Notes: a model not told the origin generated them from the sequence alone. 45,810 bases of DNA from an uncultured Pelagibacteraceae bacterium (GCA_902555945.1 CACDUS010000011.1:1-45810), one strand, 5' to 3'. Positions 1 through 8,751 are shown, counted from the first letter of the stretch. Made by a program: numbers and translations.

Positions 1-272
1 GGATTGTTTCCATTAGCTGGCATTGGCATTAATTCATTTTCACCTAAAATCCTTGCCACTCTTGTAGTAGGTTGTGCGCCTTGACCCAACCAGTACTTAA
101 TTCTTTCTGCCTCTAATCCAATTCTCTCTTTTTTTTCTTTTGGTAACAATGGATTAAAAAAACCTACTTTCTCTATAAATCTTCCATCTCTTGCAAAACG
201 ACTGTCAGCCACTACAACTTTATAAACAGGTCTTTTTTTTGTGCCTCCTCGTGATAATCTAAGTTTTAACAT
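1..272 (-). CDS. rpsP: 30S ribosomal protein S16, 3' end outside window
   Basis: Ribosomal protein S16, a small-subunit assembly protein that binds 16S rRNA. Translating the minus strand from the ATG at 270-272 gives [20 protein letters not shown], the highly conserved S16 N-terminus, followed by the typical [19 protein letters not shown] stretch. About 90 residues are visible and the frame is open at the window edge, so the C-terminus is missing. A Shine-Dalgarno-like AGGAG lies just upstream of the start. The gene begins 14 bases after the end of ffh on the same strand, so ffh-rpsP is very likely one operon; in many bacteria rimM, trmD and rplS follow, and here they would lie outside the window. 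Confidence 0.97.
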   Translation of the reverse strand, partial: MLKLRLSRGGTKKRPVYKVVVADSRFARDGRFIEKVGFFNPLLPKEKKERIGLEAERIKYWLGQGAQPTTRVARILGENELMPMPANGNN

Positions 273-286
273 TTACTCTCCTTTTT

Positions 287-1645
287 TTATTTTAGTTGAT
301 TAAATAATTCTGGAGGTATTCCTTTATCAGACATACCTTTCAGATTTCCTTTTGACATCTTTTTCATCATTTCAGACATCATTTTAAATTGTTTTAACAA
401 TTTATTGATAGTGGCTGGATCAGTTCCAGAACCATTAGCAATTCTTTTTTTTCTCGAACCATCAATTATTTTTGGGTTCTCTCTTTCTTTTTTTGTCATT
501 GATAAAATTATAGCTTCATTCTTTGTAATCACACTTTCATCAATTCCAGCCGCATCCATTTGCGATTTAACTTTTGAGACACCAGGCATAAAAGACATTA
601 TGCCCTCGATTCCACCCATTTTTTTCATTTGTCTTAATTGAGTCAGGTAATCTTGCATAGAAAATTGTCCTTTTTTTAAATTTTCTTCTGTCTTTTTAAT
701 ATTTTCTTCACCTAAATCTTGTGCTGCTTTTTCAACAAGAGATACTATGTCTCCCATTCCAAGAATTCTGTTTGCAATTCTATCAGGATGAAATACCTCG
801 AGATTTTCAATTTTCTCACCTATACCTAAAAACTTTATTGGAACCTGTGAAATAAACTTCATACTAACTGCAGCACCACCTCTAGCATCACCGTCTGCTC
901 TAGTTAAAATTATTCCAGAAAGATTAACAGTATTTTTAAATTCTTTTGCTACAGATGCTGCAACTTGTCCAGTGAGTGAGTCAGCAACTAAAAAAGTCTC
1001 AGCAGGTTTAATTGTATTCTCAATTTGCTTTATTTCACTCATCATTTGTAAATCTATTTGTGTTCTACCAGCAGTATCAAATAAAATAATATCAGCACCA
1101 TTCAGATTAGCAGCACTAATAGCTCTTTGACAGATATCAGCTGGTTGTTGTCCTTCAATTATTGGAAGAGTTAAAATATTATTTTGTTCACCTAAAGATT
1201 TTAATTGTTCTTGTGCAGCTGGCCTATAAATATCTAAACTAACCATCATTACTTTCTTTTTTTTTGTGTTTTCTAAATATCTTGCAAGTTTAGCAGTGGT
1301 GGTGGTTTTTCCTGAACCTTGTAGCCCAACCAACATCATGGGTACTGGTGGTACTACATTAAGATTTACATCATTATTTTTTTCACCTAATAAGTTAACC
1401 AATTCGTCATATACAATCTTTACAACCATATCTCCAGGAGACGTAGATCTGATTATTTCCTGTCCTAAGGCTTTAGGTTTAACTTTTTCAATAAAATCTT
1501 TTGCAACTTCAAGAGATACATCTGCTTCTAATAAAGCTTGTCTAATACCTCTTAGTCCCTCATCCACTTGATTTTCATCAAGAGAAGGTGCTTTTTTTAA
1601 AGAGGAAAAAACTTCCTCAAATTTATTTGTCAAATTTTCAAACAT
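287..1645 (-). CDS. ffh: Signal recognition particle protein Ffh (SRP54)
   Basis: GTPase and signal-sequence-binding subunit of the signal recognition particle; with 4.5S RNA it targets nascent membrane proteins to FtsY. Seen: N domain, P-loop GLQGSGKTT (about residues 107-115), DTAGR (190-194), TRADGDARGG, then a methionine-rich M domain from about residue 300 that includes the SRKKRIANGSG RNA-binding region. With the start at MFENLTNKF (ATG 1643-1645) the protein has 452 residues, normal for the family. An in-frame ATG nine codons upstream would add MRLLLRVIN, but that ATG lies inside the leader hairpin region, so I prefer the internal start. The gene is followed by rpsP and is divergent from dapF-ftsY. 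Confidence 0.97.
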   Translation of the reverse strand: MFENLTNKFEEVFSSLKKAPSLDENQVDEGLRGIRQALLEADVSLEVAKDFIEKVKPKALGQEIIRSTSPGDMVVKIVYDELVNLLGEKNNDVNLNVVPPVPMMLVGLQGSGKTTTTAKLARYLENTKKKKVMMVSLDIYRPAAQEQLKSLGEQNNILTLPIIEGQQPADICQRAISAANLNGADIILFDTAGRTQIDLQMMSEIKQIENTIKPAETFLVADSLTGQVAASVAKEFKNTVNLSGIILTRADGDARGGAAVSMKFISQVPIKFLGIGEKIENLEVFHPDRIANRILGMGDIVSLVEKAAQDLGEENIKKTEENLKKGQFSMQDYLTQLRQMKKMGGIEGIMSFMPGVSKVKSQMDAAGIDESVITKNEAIILSMTKKERENPKIIDGSRKKRIANGSGTDPATINKLLKQFKMMSEMMKKMSKGNLKGMSDKGIPPELFNQLK

Positions 1646-1669
1646 ATTTATTACACGCAATAGTAATCG

Positions 1670-1746
1670 CACTAGTGGGCGAACCCTCGCTGACTAGTGT
1701 CGATCTCTTTGTTTCCAAAGACACCGCAAATTTAACGTTTTTGCGG
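1670..1746 (-). ncRNA. Candidate structured 5' leader RNA of ffh (three hairpins)
   Basis: Read on the minus strand, this gap between the divergent genes ffh and dapF folds into three consecutive hairpins. First: seven pairs, CCGCAAA (1746-1724) with TTTGCGG. Second: CTTTG-GAAA-CAAAG (1720-1707), a GNRA tetraloop only on this strand. Third: ACTAGTG-type arms at 1699-1693 and 1676-1670 enclosing an inner GCGA/TCGC stem. The GAAA loop and the position just after a good -10 box favour a minus-strand transcript, that is an ffh leader. I recall ffh-associated candidate RNAs being proposed for Pelagibacter, but could not verify that this is the same motif. The SRP RNA signature GGAAGCAGC is absent, so this is not 4.5S RNA. 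Confidence 0.6.
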
Positions 1747-1758
1747 AAACTGATGCAA

Positions 1759-1784
1759 ATTATAATAGAGGTTCAAAAAGTCAA
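1759..1784. promoter_or_regulatory. Overlapping divergent -10 elements for ffh and dapF
   Basis: ATTATAAT at 1759-1766 is a palindrome that gives a perfect TATAAT on both strands: plus 1761-1766 toward dapF, minus 1764-1759 toward ffh. On the minus strand TTGACT lies at 1784-1779, but with only 14 bases to the -10, shorter than the usual 17. On the plus strand no good -35 is visible. The minus start site would fall near 1752, directly before the first leader hairpin, which fits a transcript beginning with the structured leader. Assigned by motif only. Confidence 0.45.
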
Positions 1785-1806
1785 TAAATAAGTTAAATAA
1801 CTATAT

Positions 1807-2631
1807 ATGGACATTAAAGCATTTAAAATGGACGGATTAGGTAATGATTTTGTCATTATTGACAATAGACAAAAAATTACAAATTTAACAAAAGAACAAA
1901 TAATAAAAATTTGTGATAGAAATTTTTTAGGTTGCGATCAATTAATATTAATAGAAAAAGATAAATCTACAGATGCTTTCTTAAAATTTTATAACTCTGA
2001 TGGTGGAGAATCTGGTGCATGTGGTAATGGAACTAGATGTGTTGCTGATTTAATTTCAAAAGAGCGCAATAACAAAAGTATAGTTTTAAAAACTATATCT
2101 GGAAACTTAAAATCTGAAATTTTAGGAAATAACATCGTCACGACTGAAATTGGCAAAGCTAAAACAGAGTGGAATGAAATACCTTTGTCAGAAAAATTAA
2201 ATACAAAAAATTTAAATATCAAAATTATTGACAAAGATAATAAAGAGCATTCAGGTGGTACAGCAGTCAATGTTGGTAATCCACATATAATTTTTTTTGT
2301 AAATAAAATTGATAATTTTGATATTAAAAAAATTGGTCCTAATATTGAAAATCATGAAATTTTTCCAGAAAGATGTAATGTTACTATTGCTCAAGTTGTT
2401 GATGAAAATCTAATTAAAGTTAAAGTATGGGAAAGAGGTGCAGGTTTAACTAAAGCTTGTGGTACTGCAGCATGTGCAACTGCTTTTGCTGGAAAATTAA
2501 ATAATTTAACCAACAATAAAACAGATATAGAATTTGAAGATGGGAAATTAACAATTTCAATTGATGAAAAAAATTCAATTCATATGAAAGGCCCTGTTTC
2601 GGACATAAAAGAAATTGAAATAAAATTGTAA
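1807..2631 (+). CDS. dapF: Diaminopimelate epimerase
   Basis: Interconverts LL- and meso-diaminopimelate in the cytoplasm, the last step before DAP is used for peptidoglycan or decarboxylated to lysine. The two catalytic cysteines are visible: Cys72 in ESGACGNGTRC and Cys218 in TKACGTAACA. The N-terminus MDIKAFKMDGLGNDFV is typical, as is the 274-residue length. The stop codon overlaps the ftsY start by one base (TAATG), so the two genes are translationally coupled. In many alphaproteobacteria a MiaB-like methylthiotransferase gene sits between dapF and ftsY; it is absent here. Confidence 0.97.
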   Translation: MDIKAFKMDGLGNDFVIIDNRQKITNLTKEQIIKICDRNFLGCDQLILIEKDKSTDAFLKFYNSDGGESGACGNGTRCVADLISKERNNKSIVLKTISGNLKSEILGNNIVTTEIGKAKTEWNEIPLSEKLNTKNLNIKIIDKDNKEHSGGTAVNVGNPHIIFFVNKIDNFDIKKIGPNIENHEIFPERCNVTIAQVVDENLIKVKVWERGAGLTKACGTAACATAFAGKLNNLTNNKTDIEFEDGKLTISIDEKNSIHMKGPVSDIKEIEIKL

Positions 2632-3548
2632 TGGGAATTTTTGATAAATTTAAAATAGGTTTTAAAAAGAGTGCCTCAGCACTTACCTCTGGAATAAAAG
2701 AAATAATAATAAAAAAAGAAATAGATGATGAAAATTTAGACAAAATAGAAGAGTTTTTAATTCAATCAGATGTGGGAGTAGAGGCGGCATCTGAAATTAA
2801 AGAAATTATTTCAACTAAAAAAATTGATCCAAAAAAAGACTTATCAACCGAAATAAATCTAATTTTAAAAACATATATTATTTCTTTAATGAAACCCTTA
2901 GAAAATAATTCCTTTTTTAAAAAGAAAGATAAACTTACTGCAACTTTAATTTCAGGAGTAAATGGTGTTGGTAAAACAACCACTATAGGGAAAATTGGTA
3001 AAATTTTGAGAACTAACGGAAATAAAGTGATGTTTGCAGCGTCAGATACTTTTAGAGCTGCAGCAATAGAACAACTAGAAAACTGGGCTAAGAAAGTAGA
3101 TGTTCATATAACCAAATCATCACAAGGATCTGATCCAGCATCTGTTGCGTATAAAGCAATAGAGGAAGCTATGAAAAATAATTTTAATCAAGTTTTAATT
3201 GATACCGCTGGAAGGCTTCAAAATAAAAAAAATTTAATGGAGGAGTACAAAAAGATAGCCAATGTAACAAAAAAAATAGACCCAGATGCTCCTCATAATG
3301 TCATTTTAGTTTTAGATGCAACTTCAGGACAGAATATAATTAATCAAGTTGAGGAATTTAATAAGATTATTCCAATAACAGGTATCATAATGACGAAATT
3401 AGATGGAACAGCAAAAGGTGGTATTCTTTTAGCTTTAGCAAAAAAATATAAACTTCCTATCATTGCATTAGGCTTGGGTGAAAAAGAAGATGATTTACAA
3501 TTATTTAATGCAGAAAAATTCGCTGAAGCTTTCACACAAATTAATTAA
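2631..3548 (+). CDS. ftsY: Signal recognition particle receptor FtsY
   Basis: Membrane-associated SRP receptor GTPase, partner of Ffh. Seen: NG domain with P-loop GVNGVGKTT (109-117), SDTFRAAAIEQL, DTAGRLQNK and TKLDGTAKGG. At 305 residues it is a short FtsY with essentially no acidic A domain: the first residues (MGIFDKFKIGFKKSASAL) go straight into the amphipathic helix and N domain, as in many alphaproteobacteria. It overlaps dapF by one base at its start. At its 3' end it overlaps by 8 bases the convergent gene on the other strand, leaving no room for an intrinsic terminator. Confidence 0.97.
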   Translation: MGIFDKFKIGFKKSASALTSGIKEIIIKKEIDDENLDKIEEFLIQSDVGVEAASEIKEIISTKKIDPKKDLSTEINLILKTYIISLMKPLENNSFFKKKDKLTATLISGVNGVGKTTTIGKIGKILRTNGNKVMFAASDTFRAAAIEQLENWAKKVDVHITKSSQGSDPASVAYKAIEEAMKNNFNQVLIDTAGRLQNKKNLMEEYKKIANVTKKIDPDAPHNVILVLDATSGQNIINQVEEFNKIIPITGIIMTKLDGTAKGGILLALAKKYKLPIIALGLGEKEDDLQLFNAEKFAEAFTQIN

Positions 3549-4107
3549 TTAAATTACTTGAAATTAAAGGTTTATAGATATTGCACCTATAGTTATCTTT
3601 AAATTTATAATATCCACAATCCTTAGAAAAAGATGAAATAATAAAATCAAATTTACCAGTAGTTGGATATAGTTCTAATCTTTTATTAATTATGTCATAT
3701 TTGAAATTTGCATTTAAACTTTTTACTGCACTAATCATTACTAGGGTTTTATCGTCTTTTAATAAATAGTATGCAAAATCATCAGGAAATACTGGAAAGT
3801 CATATTCTTGTAAGAAATATTTAGCTTGTGAGGGAAACCAATCATAAGAAATAAGGGGAGAAGATGATTTGGTTAAATGATTATAAATATAAAGATCTTT
3901 TGGATAATCATTTATATAATTGCTTTCTTCACCTCTAGCTAAAATAGATTTCTCTCTACCCTTAAAATATAGTGTAAACTCTTTATTGTGTGAATCCATA
4001 TGATCAATATGAAATAGGTCATCAGGTTGAAAAAACTTATCTTGAGAACAAGCAAAATTTATTAAAAAAAAATAAGAAACAAAAAATAAATAAATTTTTT
4101 TCATCAT
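3541..4107 (-). CDS. Exported protein of unknown function
   Basis: I do not recognise this 188-residue protein. It starts with a clear signal sequence (MMKKIYLFFVSYFFLINFAC). Cys20 could be a lipoprotein cysteine, but the residues before it (NFA) are a poor lipobox, so lipoprotein or periplasmic are both possible. The rest is rich in Tyr, Phe, Asp and Lys without transmembrane segments, and two late cysteines (CGYYKFK and YRCNIYK) may form a disulfide. It is the last gene of a minus-strand series starting with the amidase at 7376 and lies 46 bases after the hydrolase gene. The start could also be the second Met, 4104. Confidence 0.75.
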   Translation of the reverse strand: MMKKIYLFFVSYFFLINFACSQDKFFQPDDLFHIDHMDSHNKEFTLYFKGREKSILARGEESNYINDYPKDLYIYNHLTKSSSPLISYDWFPSQAKYFLQEYDFPVFPDDFAYYLLKDDKTLVMISAVKSLNANFKYDIINKRLELYPTTGKFDFIISSFSKDCGYYKFKDNYRCNIYKPLISSNLIN

Positions 4108-4153
4108 TCCAAATTAAAGAAAAAATTTGAAATATCTTTGTTTGGATTATGGC

Positions 4154-4972
4154 TTAATTTATACTTTTAAGAAAAGAATTCAGAGCTTTTATAAGATTTT
4201 CATCATATTCCATCATATGATTGTCATGTTTTGTAAAATAAGAATATTTTGGTTCATTTGCAATTTCGTATATTTTTTTACCCATAAAAAAAGGTACTAT
4301 TTGATCAACTTCACCATGCATTATTAATACTGGAATACTTATATTTTTAATCTTACTTTTATTGTCAAACTTATCTTTTAATAACAAGCCTACAGGTATG
4401 TATGGATAAAAGTTTTTTGCTGCATCAATCATGGATGTAAAAGGAGTTTCTAAAATGAGACCACCAAAATTCTTGTTTTGTGACAAATGAGTAGCTACAC
4501 CAGTACCTAATGACTCACCATAAATAACAATATTTTTTTCCTTAACACCTTTGTCAAGCAACCAATTTATTGCACTTTTGCCGTCTTCATATAAACCTTT
4601 TTCGGATGGTTTTCCTTTGTTGCCACTAAAGCCTCTCCATGCAATAATTAAAAAATTAACATCCATCTCACGAAAATGATTTAGTTTATGGATCCTATTT
4701 TCTAATGATCCTGCATTTCCATGAAAAAAAACAATTGTTTTATGTTTTTTTAAATCTTTTTCATGATACCAGCCTAATAACTCAATATTATCACTGGTAT
4801 TAATCTTAACTTTTTCAATATAAACAGACAATTGATCATCAAAATAATTATTTTCATTAGGATGATACATTAGGTTTCTTTGGTAAAAATACAGAAAAAT
4901 TAAAATTAAAAAATAAATTAAAATAACTATCTGAAAAAATAACAACAAATTAATCCTAAACTTTTTTAACAT
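4154..4972 (-). CDS. Membrane-anchored alpha/beta hydrolase (ABHD13/BEM46-like)
   Basis: Serine hydrolase of the alpha/beta fold, 272 residues. An N-terminal hydrophobic segment (about residues 8-30) anchors it to the inner membrane. Oxyanion motif FFHGNAGSLENR follows, then the nucleophile elbow GESLGTG with Ser154, Asp223 in HGEVDQIVP and a histidine near 249-252 (HDNH), giving a complete apparent triad. Members of the BEM46/YfhR-like group are generally of unknown substrate. It overlaps the upstream DMT transporter gene by 17 bases, so the pair is co-translated. Substrate cannot be read from the sequence. Confidence 0.88.
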   Translation of the reverse strand: MLKKFRINLLLFFQIVILIYFLILIFLYFYQRNLMYHPNENNYFDDQLSVYIEKVKINTSDNIELLGWYHEKDLKKHKTIVFFHGNAGSLENRIHKLNHFREMDVNFLIIAWRGFSGNKGKPSEKGLYEDGKSAINWLLDKGVKEKNIVIYGESLGTGVATHLSQNKNFGGLILETPFTSMIDAAKNFYPYIPVGLLLKDKFDNKSKIKNISIPVLIMHGEVDQIVPFFMGKKIYEIANEPKYSYFTKHDNHMMEYDENLIKALNSFLKSIN

Positions 4973-5861
4973 TATTTTTCTTTGCTAAGTATATGCCAAT
5001 AAATACTAATATTGTTCCTATGAAGTGATAATTTTCAAATTTCTCATCAAATAAAAAATATCCATAAATTGCTCCATAAACTGTGAAAATATAAAGCGTA
5101 AATCCTGTTAAAGATGCACCTAATTTTTTTTGAGCCATAGTATAAAGTGTAAAAGCGATTATTCCTGGTGAAATAGCTGCAAAAAATACCCATAAATAAA
5201 ATTCAGGTATAAAAACTGTCTGTTTATAAAATATCTCTTCCCCAATATAAAAAGGTAATAAACTTAAGGCTCCAAAAAATGATATTAAGGTAAATCTTTC
5301 GAAAATTTTTAATTTGGAGTTCCAATAAAATAAATAGATAGAATACAACGCCCAACCAATTGCTGCAGCTAACATCCATAAATCACCAATTGTAAATTGC
5401 AAATTAATCAATAAATTTAAATCACCTTTAATTATAATTGTAAAAACACCTATCAAACATACAATCAATCCAATTATTTTTGTAAAATTGATTTTTTCAT
5501 TAAAGAAAAAATATGAAATTAAAATTATAAATACTGGTGACGATGTATAAATAATTCCCATATTTGTAACTGTTGTGGTTTCTCCAGCTAAAAATGGGAA
5601 GGCTCCACAAACCCCACATCCCATGGAACCTAAAAAAAATAGTTTTTTGTACTCTTTTTTAATTACATTAAAATCTTTTTTTAAACTCAAATAAGTAAAG
5701 GGAAGCAATAAAAGAAAAACAACTGTCCATCTCCAAAAAGCCAAAGAAATAGGTGGCACAAACTCTACACCTCCTCTTGCTACTACCAGATTACTTGCCA
5801 TAAAGATTGGTTGAATAAATAATAATGAAAGTGGAAAGAAATTAATCTTAAAGTTTTTCAA
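4956..5861 (-). CDS. EamA/DMT-superfamily transporter
   Basis: Inner-membrane drug/metabolite-type transporter, 301 residues, with about ten hydrophobic segments arranged as two EamA repeats; the second repeat starts near IGDLWMLAAAIGWALYSIYL. Family members export amino acids, purines or other metabolites, and no residue pattern here allows the substrate to be named. The start MKNFKINFFPLSLLFIQPIF is directly followed by the first helix. It lies 11 bases after the stop of the small membrane protein gene and overlaps the next gene (hydrolase) by 17 bases, so it is part of the amidase-led minus-strand unit. Confidence 0.92.
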   Translation of the reverse strand: MKNFKINFFPLSLLFIQPIFMASNLVVARGGVEFVPPISLAFWRWTVVFLLLLPFTYLSLKKDFNVIKKEYKKLFFLGSMGCGVCGAFPFLAGETTTVTNMGIIYTSSPVFIILISYFFFNEKINFTKIIGLIVCLIGVFTIIIKGDLNLLINLQFTIGDLWMLAAAIGWALYSIYLFYWNSKLKIFERFTLISFFGALSLLPFYIGEEIFYKQTVFIPEFYLWVFFAAISPGIIAFTLYTMAQKKLGASLTGFTLYIFTVYGAIYGYFLFDEKFENYHFIGTILVFIGIYLAKKNNVKKV

Positions 5862-5872
5862 TTTAGCTAAAA

Positions 5873-6049
5873 TTAATTTTTATCAAAGAAAGCTTCGTAA
5901 ACCATCATCACTATTGCAATGCCCATAAGTAAATAAACTGGCAAAACATCTAGAAAACCAATCATCATTGATCTAGTTAATGTAGTTGCTAAACCAACCA
6001 AAAAAAAGATTGCAAAAGATAAACCAACAATTGTAGTTATTTTATTCAT
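5873..6049 (-). CDS. Small two-helix membrane protein (58 residues)
   Basis: Translation of the minus strand from ATG 6047-6049 to TAA 5873-5875 gives a 58-residue protein beginning MNKITTIVGLSFAIFFLVGL and ending YEAFFDKN. It has two hydrophobic segments (about residues 5-22 and 34-50). The stop of the amidase gene is one base upstream and the DMT transporter start is 11 bases downstream, so the frame fills the gap exactly and is likely real. I do not recognise the family. It may be an accessory to the transporter, but that is inference from position only. Confidence 0.7.
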   Translation of the reverse strand: MNKITTIVGLSFAIFFLVGLATTLTRSMMIGFLDVLPVYLLMGIAIVMMVYEAFFDKN

Positions 6050-6050
6050 T

Positions 6051-7376
6051 TTATTCCTGACATTCCTTTTCTAACCATTTAGCTACTCCCAAAAATCTAT
6101 GATCATCATATCGATCACCAACTAATTGAACGCCTAATGGTAAATTATTTTCACCCTCAAGTAAAGGAAGAGAAATACACGGGGTGCCTAGATAAGACCA
6201 AACTTTATTGAATTCTGCTGTACCTGTGCTCTTTAATCCCTTAGGAGCAACACCAGGACTAGAAGGAGTTAAAACACCATGATAATCTTCAAACACTTCC
6301 TCGTATGACTCGTAACTTTGTTTTTTAAAATCAATTGCCTCAGCGTATTCTTTTGCAGAATGTTTATTACCCTTCGCAATAGCAGTTTGCATATATTTTG
6401 ATAATTTTGATTTATATTTTTTATAATAAATCCCAAAATTATTTGCTAAATCTGTTTCATGAATTATCTGATGATATTTGTGTATATCTTTAAAATAAGA
6501 AGGGGTATCAAAGACTTCAATATTTTTAAATGATTTGATAAAATATTCAAAAGCCTCTCTTGATTTTTTATCAATTATCTTCCAATAGTCAGTTTTATAA
6601 AAAATAAATTTAGGTTCAAACAAAGGACCTTTTTTAGTTTCATTTAAAATATTCTCCGCTGAATAATAAATAGTTGCTGGATCATAATTATCTTTTTTAA
6701 TTAATACTTTTGCTAATAGGGCAACATCTTCTACGGTTCTACCAAACATTCCTATATGATCCAAAGTATATGAAGTTCTTAACACTCCGTTTCTTGAAAT
6801 TAAACCATAGCTAGGTTTATATCCTACTACCCCACAATATGATGCTGGTCTAATAATTGAACCACCTGTTTGTGAACCAATCGACAATGGTGCCATCAAA
6901 GAGGCCACAGATGCTGCTGAACCACTAGAAGATCCACCTGGCGTTCTTGAATAGTCATGTGGATTAGTAGTTTTTGGAGGTCCTAAATATGCTAGTTCAG
7001 ATGTTGTTGTTTTGCCCATAACTATTGCACCTGCTGCATGTAACAAATCAACTATCTCAGCATTTTGCGAATAGGATTTACCTTTTCTAATAACAGTCCC
7101 ACATTCAGTTGGCATATCTATTGTGCCCACAATATCTTTAACAGCTACGGGAATTCCATGTAAAGATCCGACTGGTTTTCCAGATTTTCTATATTCATCT
7201 GCCTCTGAAGCTTTTTCTAATAAAACTTTTTTGTCAAAGTGAGCCCAAGCCTTAACATCTTTTTCAAATTTATTTATTCTTTCGATATACTTTTCACAAA
7301 CTTCAACTGAAGTAATTTGTCCATCCTTAATTTTTGATGCCAGTTCTTCAACGCTTAAAGAAAAAATATCTATCAT
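6051..7376 (-). CDS. Amidase signature family hydrolase
   Basis: Hydrolyses a carboxylic amide to acid plus ammonia; substrate unknown. The 441-residue protein shows the Ser-cisSer-Lys triad region: Lys80 in GIPVAVKDIVG, the GGSSSGSAA loop at about 148-156 with the cis-Ser, and nucleophile Ser173 in GSQTGGSIIRPAS. These amidases include indoleacetamide and other small-amide hydrolases as well as GatA; GatA is unlikely because gatB and gatC are not adjacent. It lies 13 bases after dctM of the TRAP transporter on the same strand. An imported amide or an acid released from one could therefore be the link, but this is inference. Confidence 0.9.
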   Translation of the reverse strand: MIDIFSLSVEELASKIKDGQITSVEVCEKYIERINKFEKDVKAWAHFDKKVLLEKASEADEYRKSGKPVGSLHGIPVAVKDIVGTIDMPTECGTVIRKGKSYSQNAEIVDLLHAAGAIVMGKTTTSELAYLGPPKTTNPHDYSRTPGGSSSGSAASVASLMAPLSIGSQTGGSIIRPASYCGVVGYKPSYGLISRNGVLRTSYTLDHIGMFGRTVEDVALLAKVLIKKDNYDPATIYYSAENILNETKKGPLFEPKFIFYKTDYWKIIDKKSREAFEYFIKSFKNIEVFDTPSYFKDIHKYHQIIHETDLANNFGIYYKKYKSKLSKYMQTAIAKGNKHSAKEYAEAIDFKKQSYESYEEVFEDYHGVLTPSSPGVAPKGLKSTGTAEFNKVWSYLGTPCISLPLLEGENNLPLGVQLVGDRYDDHRFLGVAKWLEKECQE

Positions 7377-7389
7377 TTAAGTCTCAAAA

Positions 7390-8751
7390 TTAATTTGCAA
7401 ATAATGTTTCTGGTAACCATAAAGCAATTCCTGGGAACCAGTACATTAAAACCATCGCTAATATTACAATAGCTAAAAAAGGCATTATACCTCTAAAAAT
7501 ATCCATTAATTCAACATTTCTAGACTGAACACCTTTTAAATAATAAGCAGACATTGCCATTGGTGGTGTCAAAAATGATGTTTGTAAATTTAAAGCAATT
7601 AACATTGCAAAGAAATATGGATTTACTCCAAAAAATTCTACTAATGGTAAGAAAATTGGAACAAAAATGATTAATATTTCAGTCCACTCTAACGGCCATC
7701 CTAATAAGAAAATAATTATTTGAGTAATAACTAAAAACTGCCAAGGTTGAAGATCTAAAGATTTAAAGAAATGTTCGAACACTTCATGACCACCTAAATA
7801 TGAAAATACAGAAGCAAACGTCCAAGAACCAATAAACAACCACATTATCATTGCAGTTGTTTTAGCTGTTAAAAACACTGACTCTTTGAAATTCTTCCAT
7901 TTTAATGTTTTATAAAAATAAGATAGAACTAATGCTCCGAATGCTCCTACTGCTGCAGCTTCAGCTGGAGTAGCAATACCCGCAAGTATCGTGCCTAAAA
8001 CTAAAATAATTAATGAAAACAATGGTAAAAATGAAACTAAAACTTCTTTCATAATTACTGCAGTTGGTGGAATTTCTTCTGCTGCTGGTTTTGGTGCAAT
8101 TGATGGATTTAACCAAGCTCTAAAAACTGCATAACCTATGTAAAGTCCTGCCAACATTAATCCTGGAAATATGGCTGCAGCAAATAATCTTAATGGAGAC
8201 AACTGTGCAATAACAGAATAAACGATCAACATGATGCTAGGTGGTATCAAGATTCCTAAACATCCACCTGCACAAATAATTCCTGATGCAAATTTTTTAT
8301 CATATCCTGCTTTAACCATTGCTGGCCAAGCTAAAAGTCCCATCAAAGTAACTACTGCTCCAATGATACCTGTTGCAGTTGAAAATAATGTGCAAGTTAT
8401 TAAAGCTGCTACTGCCATAGAGGCTGGAAGTTTATGTGAAGCTAATCTTATTGCAAAAAATAATTTTGCAACTATCCCCGCTCTTTCAACCAAGTAACCC
8501 ATAAATAAAAATAAGGGGACCGCGGTAAGCACATTGTTATCCATTACCGTATAAGTGTTTTGTACAAATAATTGGAAAATCCTATTATCAAATAGATGCT
8601 CCATTTTTGTTGGGTCAAAATAAGCGTAGTAACCAAAGCCTAAGCCCATTGCCATTAACGTGAAGGCAATTGGGAAACCCAATAGAACTGCAAATAAAAA
8701 TATTCCCATCATTAAAATTGCAACTTCAGGATTTGTAAGACTAAATAACAT
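7390..8751 (-). CDS. dctM: TRAP transporter large permease DctM
   Basis: Large membrane subunit (453 residues, roughly 11-12 hydrophobic segments) of a tripartite ATP-independent periplasmic transporter. It drives sodium-coupled uptake of an acid delivered by the DctP binding protein. Seen: N-terminal FPIAFTLMAMGLGFGYYAYF, the conserved GCLGILIPPSIMLIVYSVIAQ region and the late LNLQTSFLTPPMAMSAYYL region. The sequence resembles the 'mannitol/chloroaromatic' TRAP group, which includes the 2-oxo acid transporter TakP (family knowledge). It overlaps dctQ by 11 bases, so the two permease subunits are co-translated. Strongly conserved AT-rich gene without anomalies. Confidence 0.95.
   Translation of the reverse strand: MLFSLTNPEVAILMMGIFLFAVLLGFPIAFTLMAMGLGFGYYAYFDPTKMEHLFDNRIFQLFVQNTYTVMDNNVLTAVPLFLFMGYLVERAGIVAKLFFAIRLASHKLPASMAVAALITCTLFSTATGIIGAVVTLMGLLAWPAMVKAGYDKKFASGIICAGGCLGILIPPSIMLIVYSVIAQLSPLRLFAAAIFPGLMLAGLYIGYAVFRAWLNPSIAPKPAAEEIPPTAVIMKEVLVSFLPLFSLIILVLGTILAGIATPAEAAAVGAFGALVLSYFYKTLKWKNFKESVFLTAKTTAMIMWLFIGSWTFASVFSYLGGHEVFEHFFKSLDLQPWQFLVITQIIIFLLGWPLEWTEILIIFVPIFLPLVEFFGVNPYFFAMLIALNLQTSFLTPPMAMSAYYLKGVQSRNVELMDIFRGIMPFLAIVILAMVLMYWFPGIALWLPETLFAN

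Noticed and set aside
1266..1571. Open frame of 101 codons on the plus strand inside ffh
   Set aside because: It is antisense to a fully conserved gene and has no recognisable motif; low stop-codon density opposite a conserved gene explains it.
1588..1791. Open frame of 67 codons on the plus strand over the ffh/dapF gap
   Set aside because: It runs through the leader hairpins and the start of ffh, with no family pattern or ribosome binding site.
1646..1806. Possible 4.5S SRP RNA gene beside ffh
   Set aside because: The conserved GGAAGCAGC-type loop is absent and the hairpins do not form one long SRP-type stem.
4127..4327. Open frame on the plus strand opposite the hydrolase gene
   Set aside because: Antisense to the conserved C-terminal part of the hydrolase; translation looks random.
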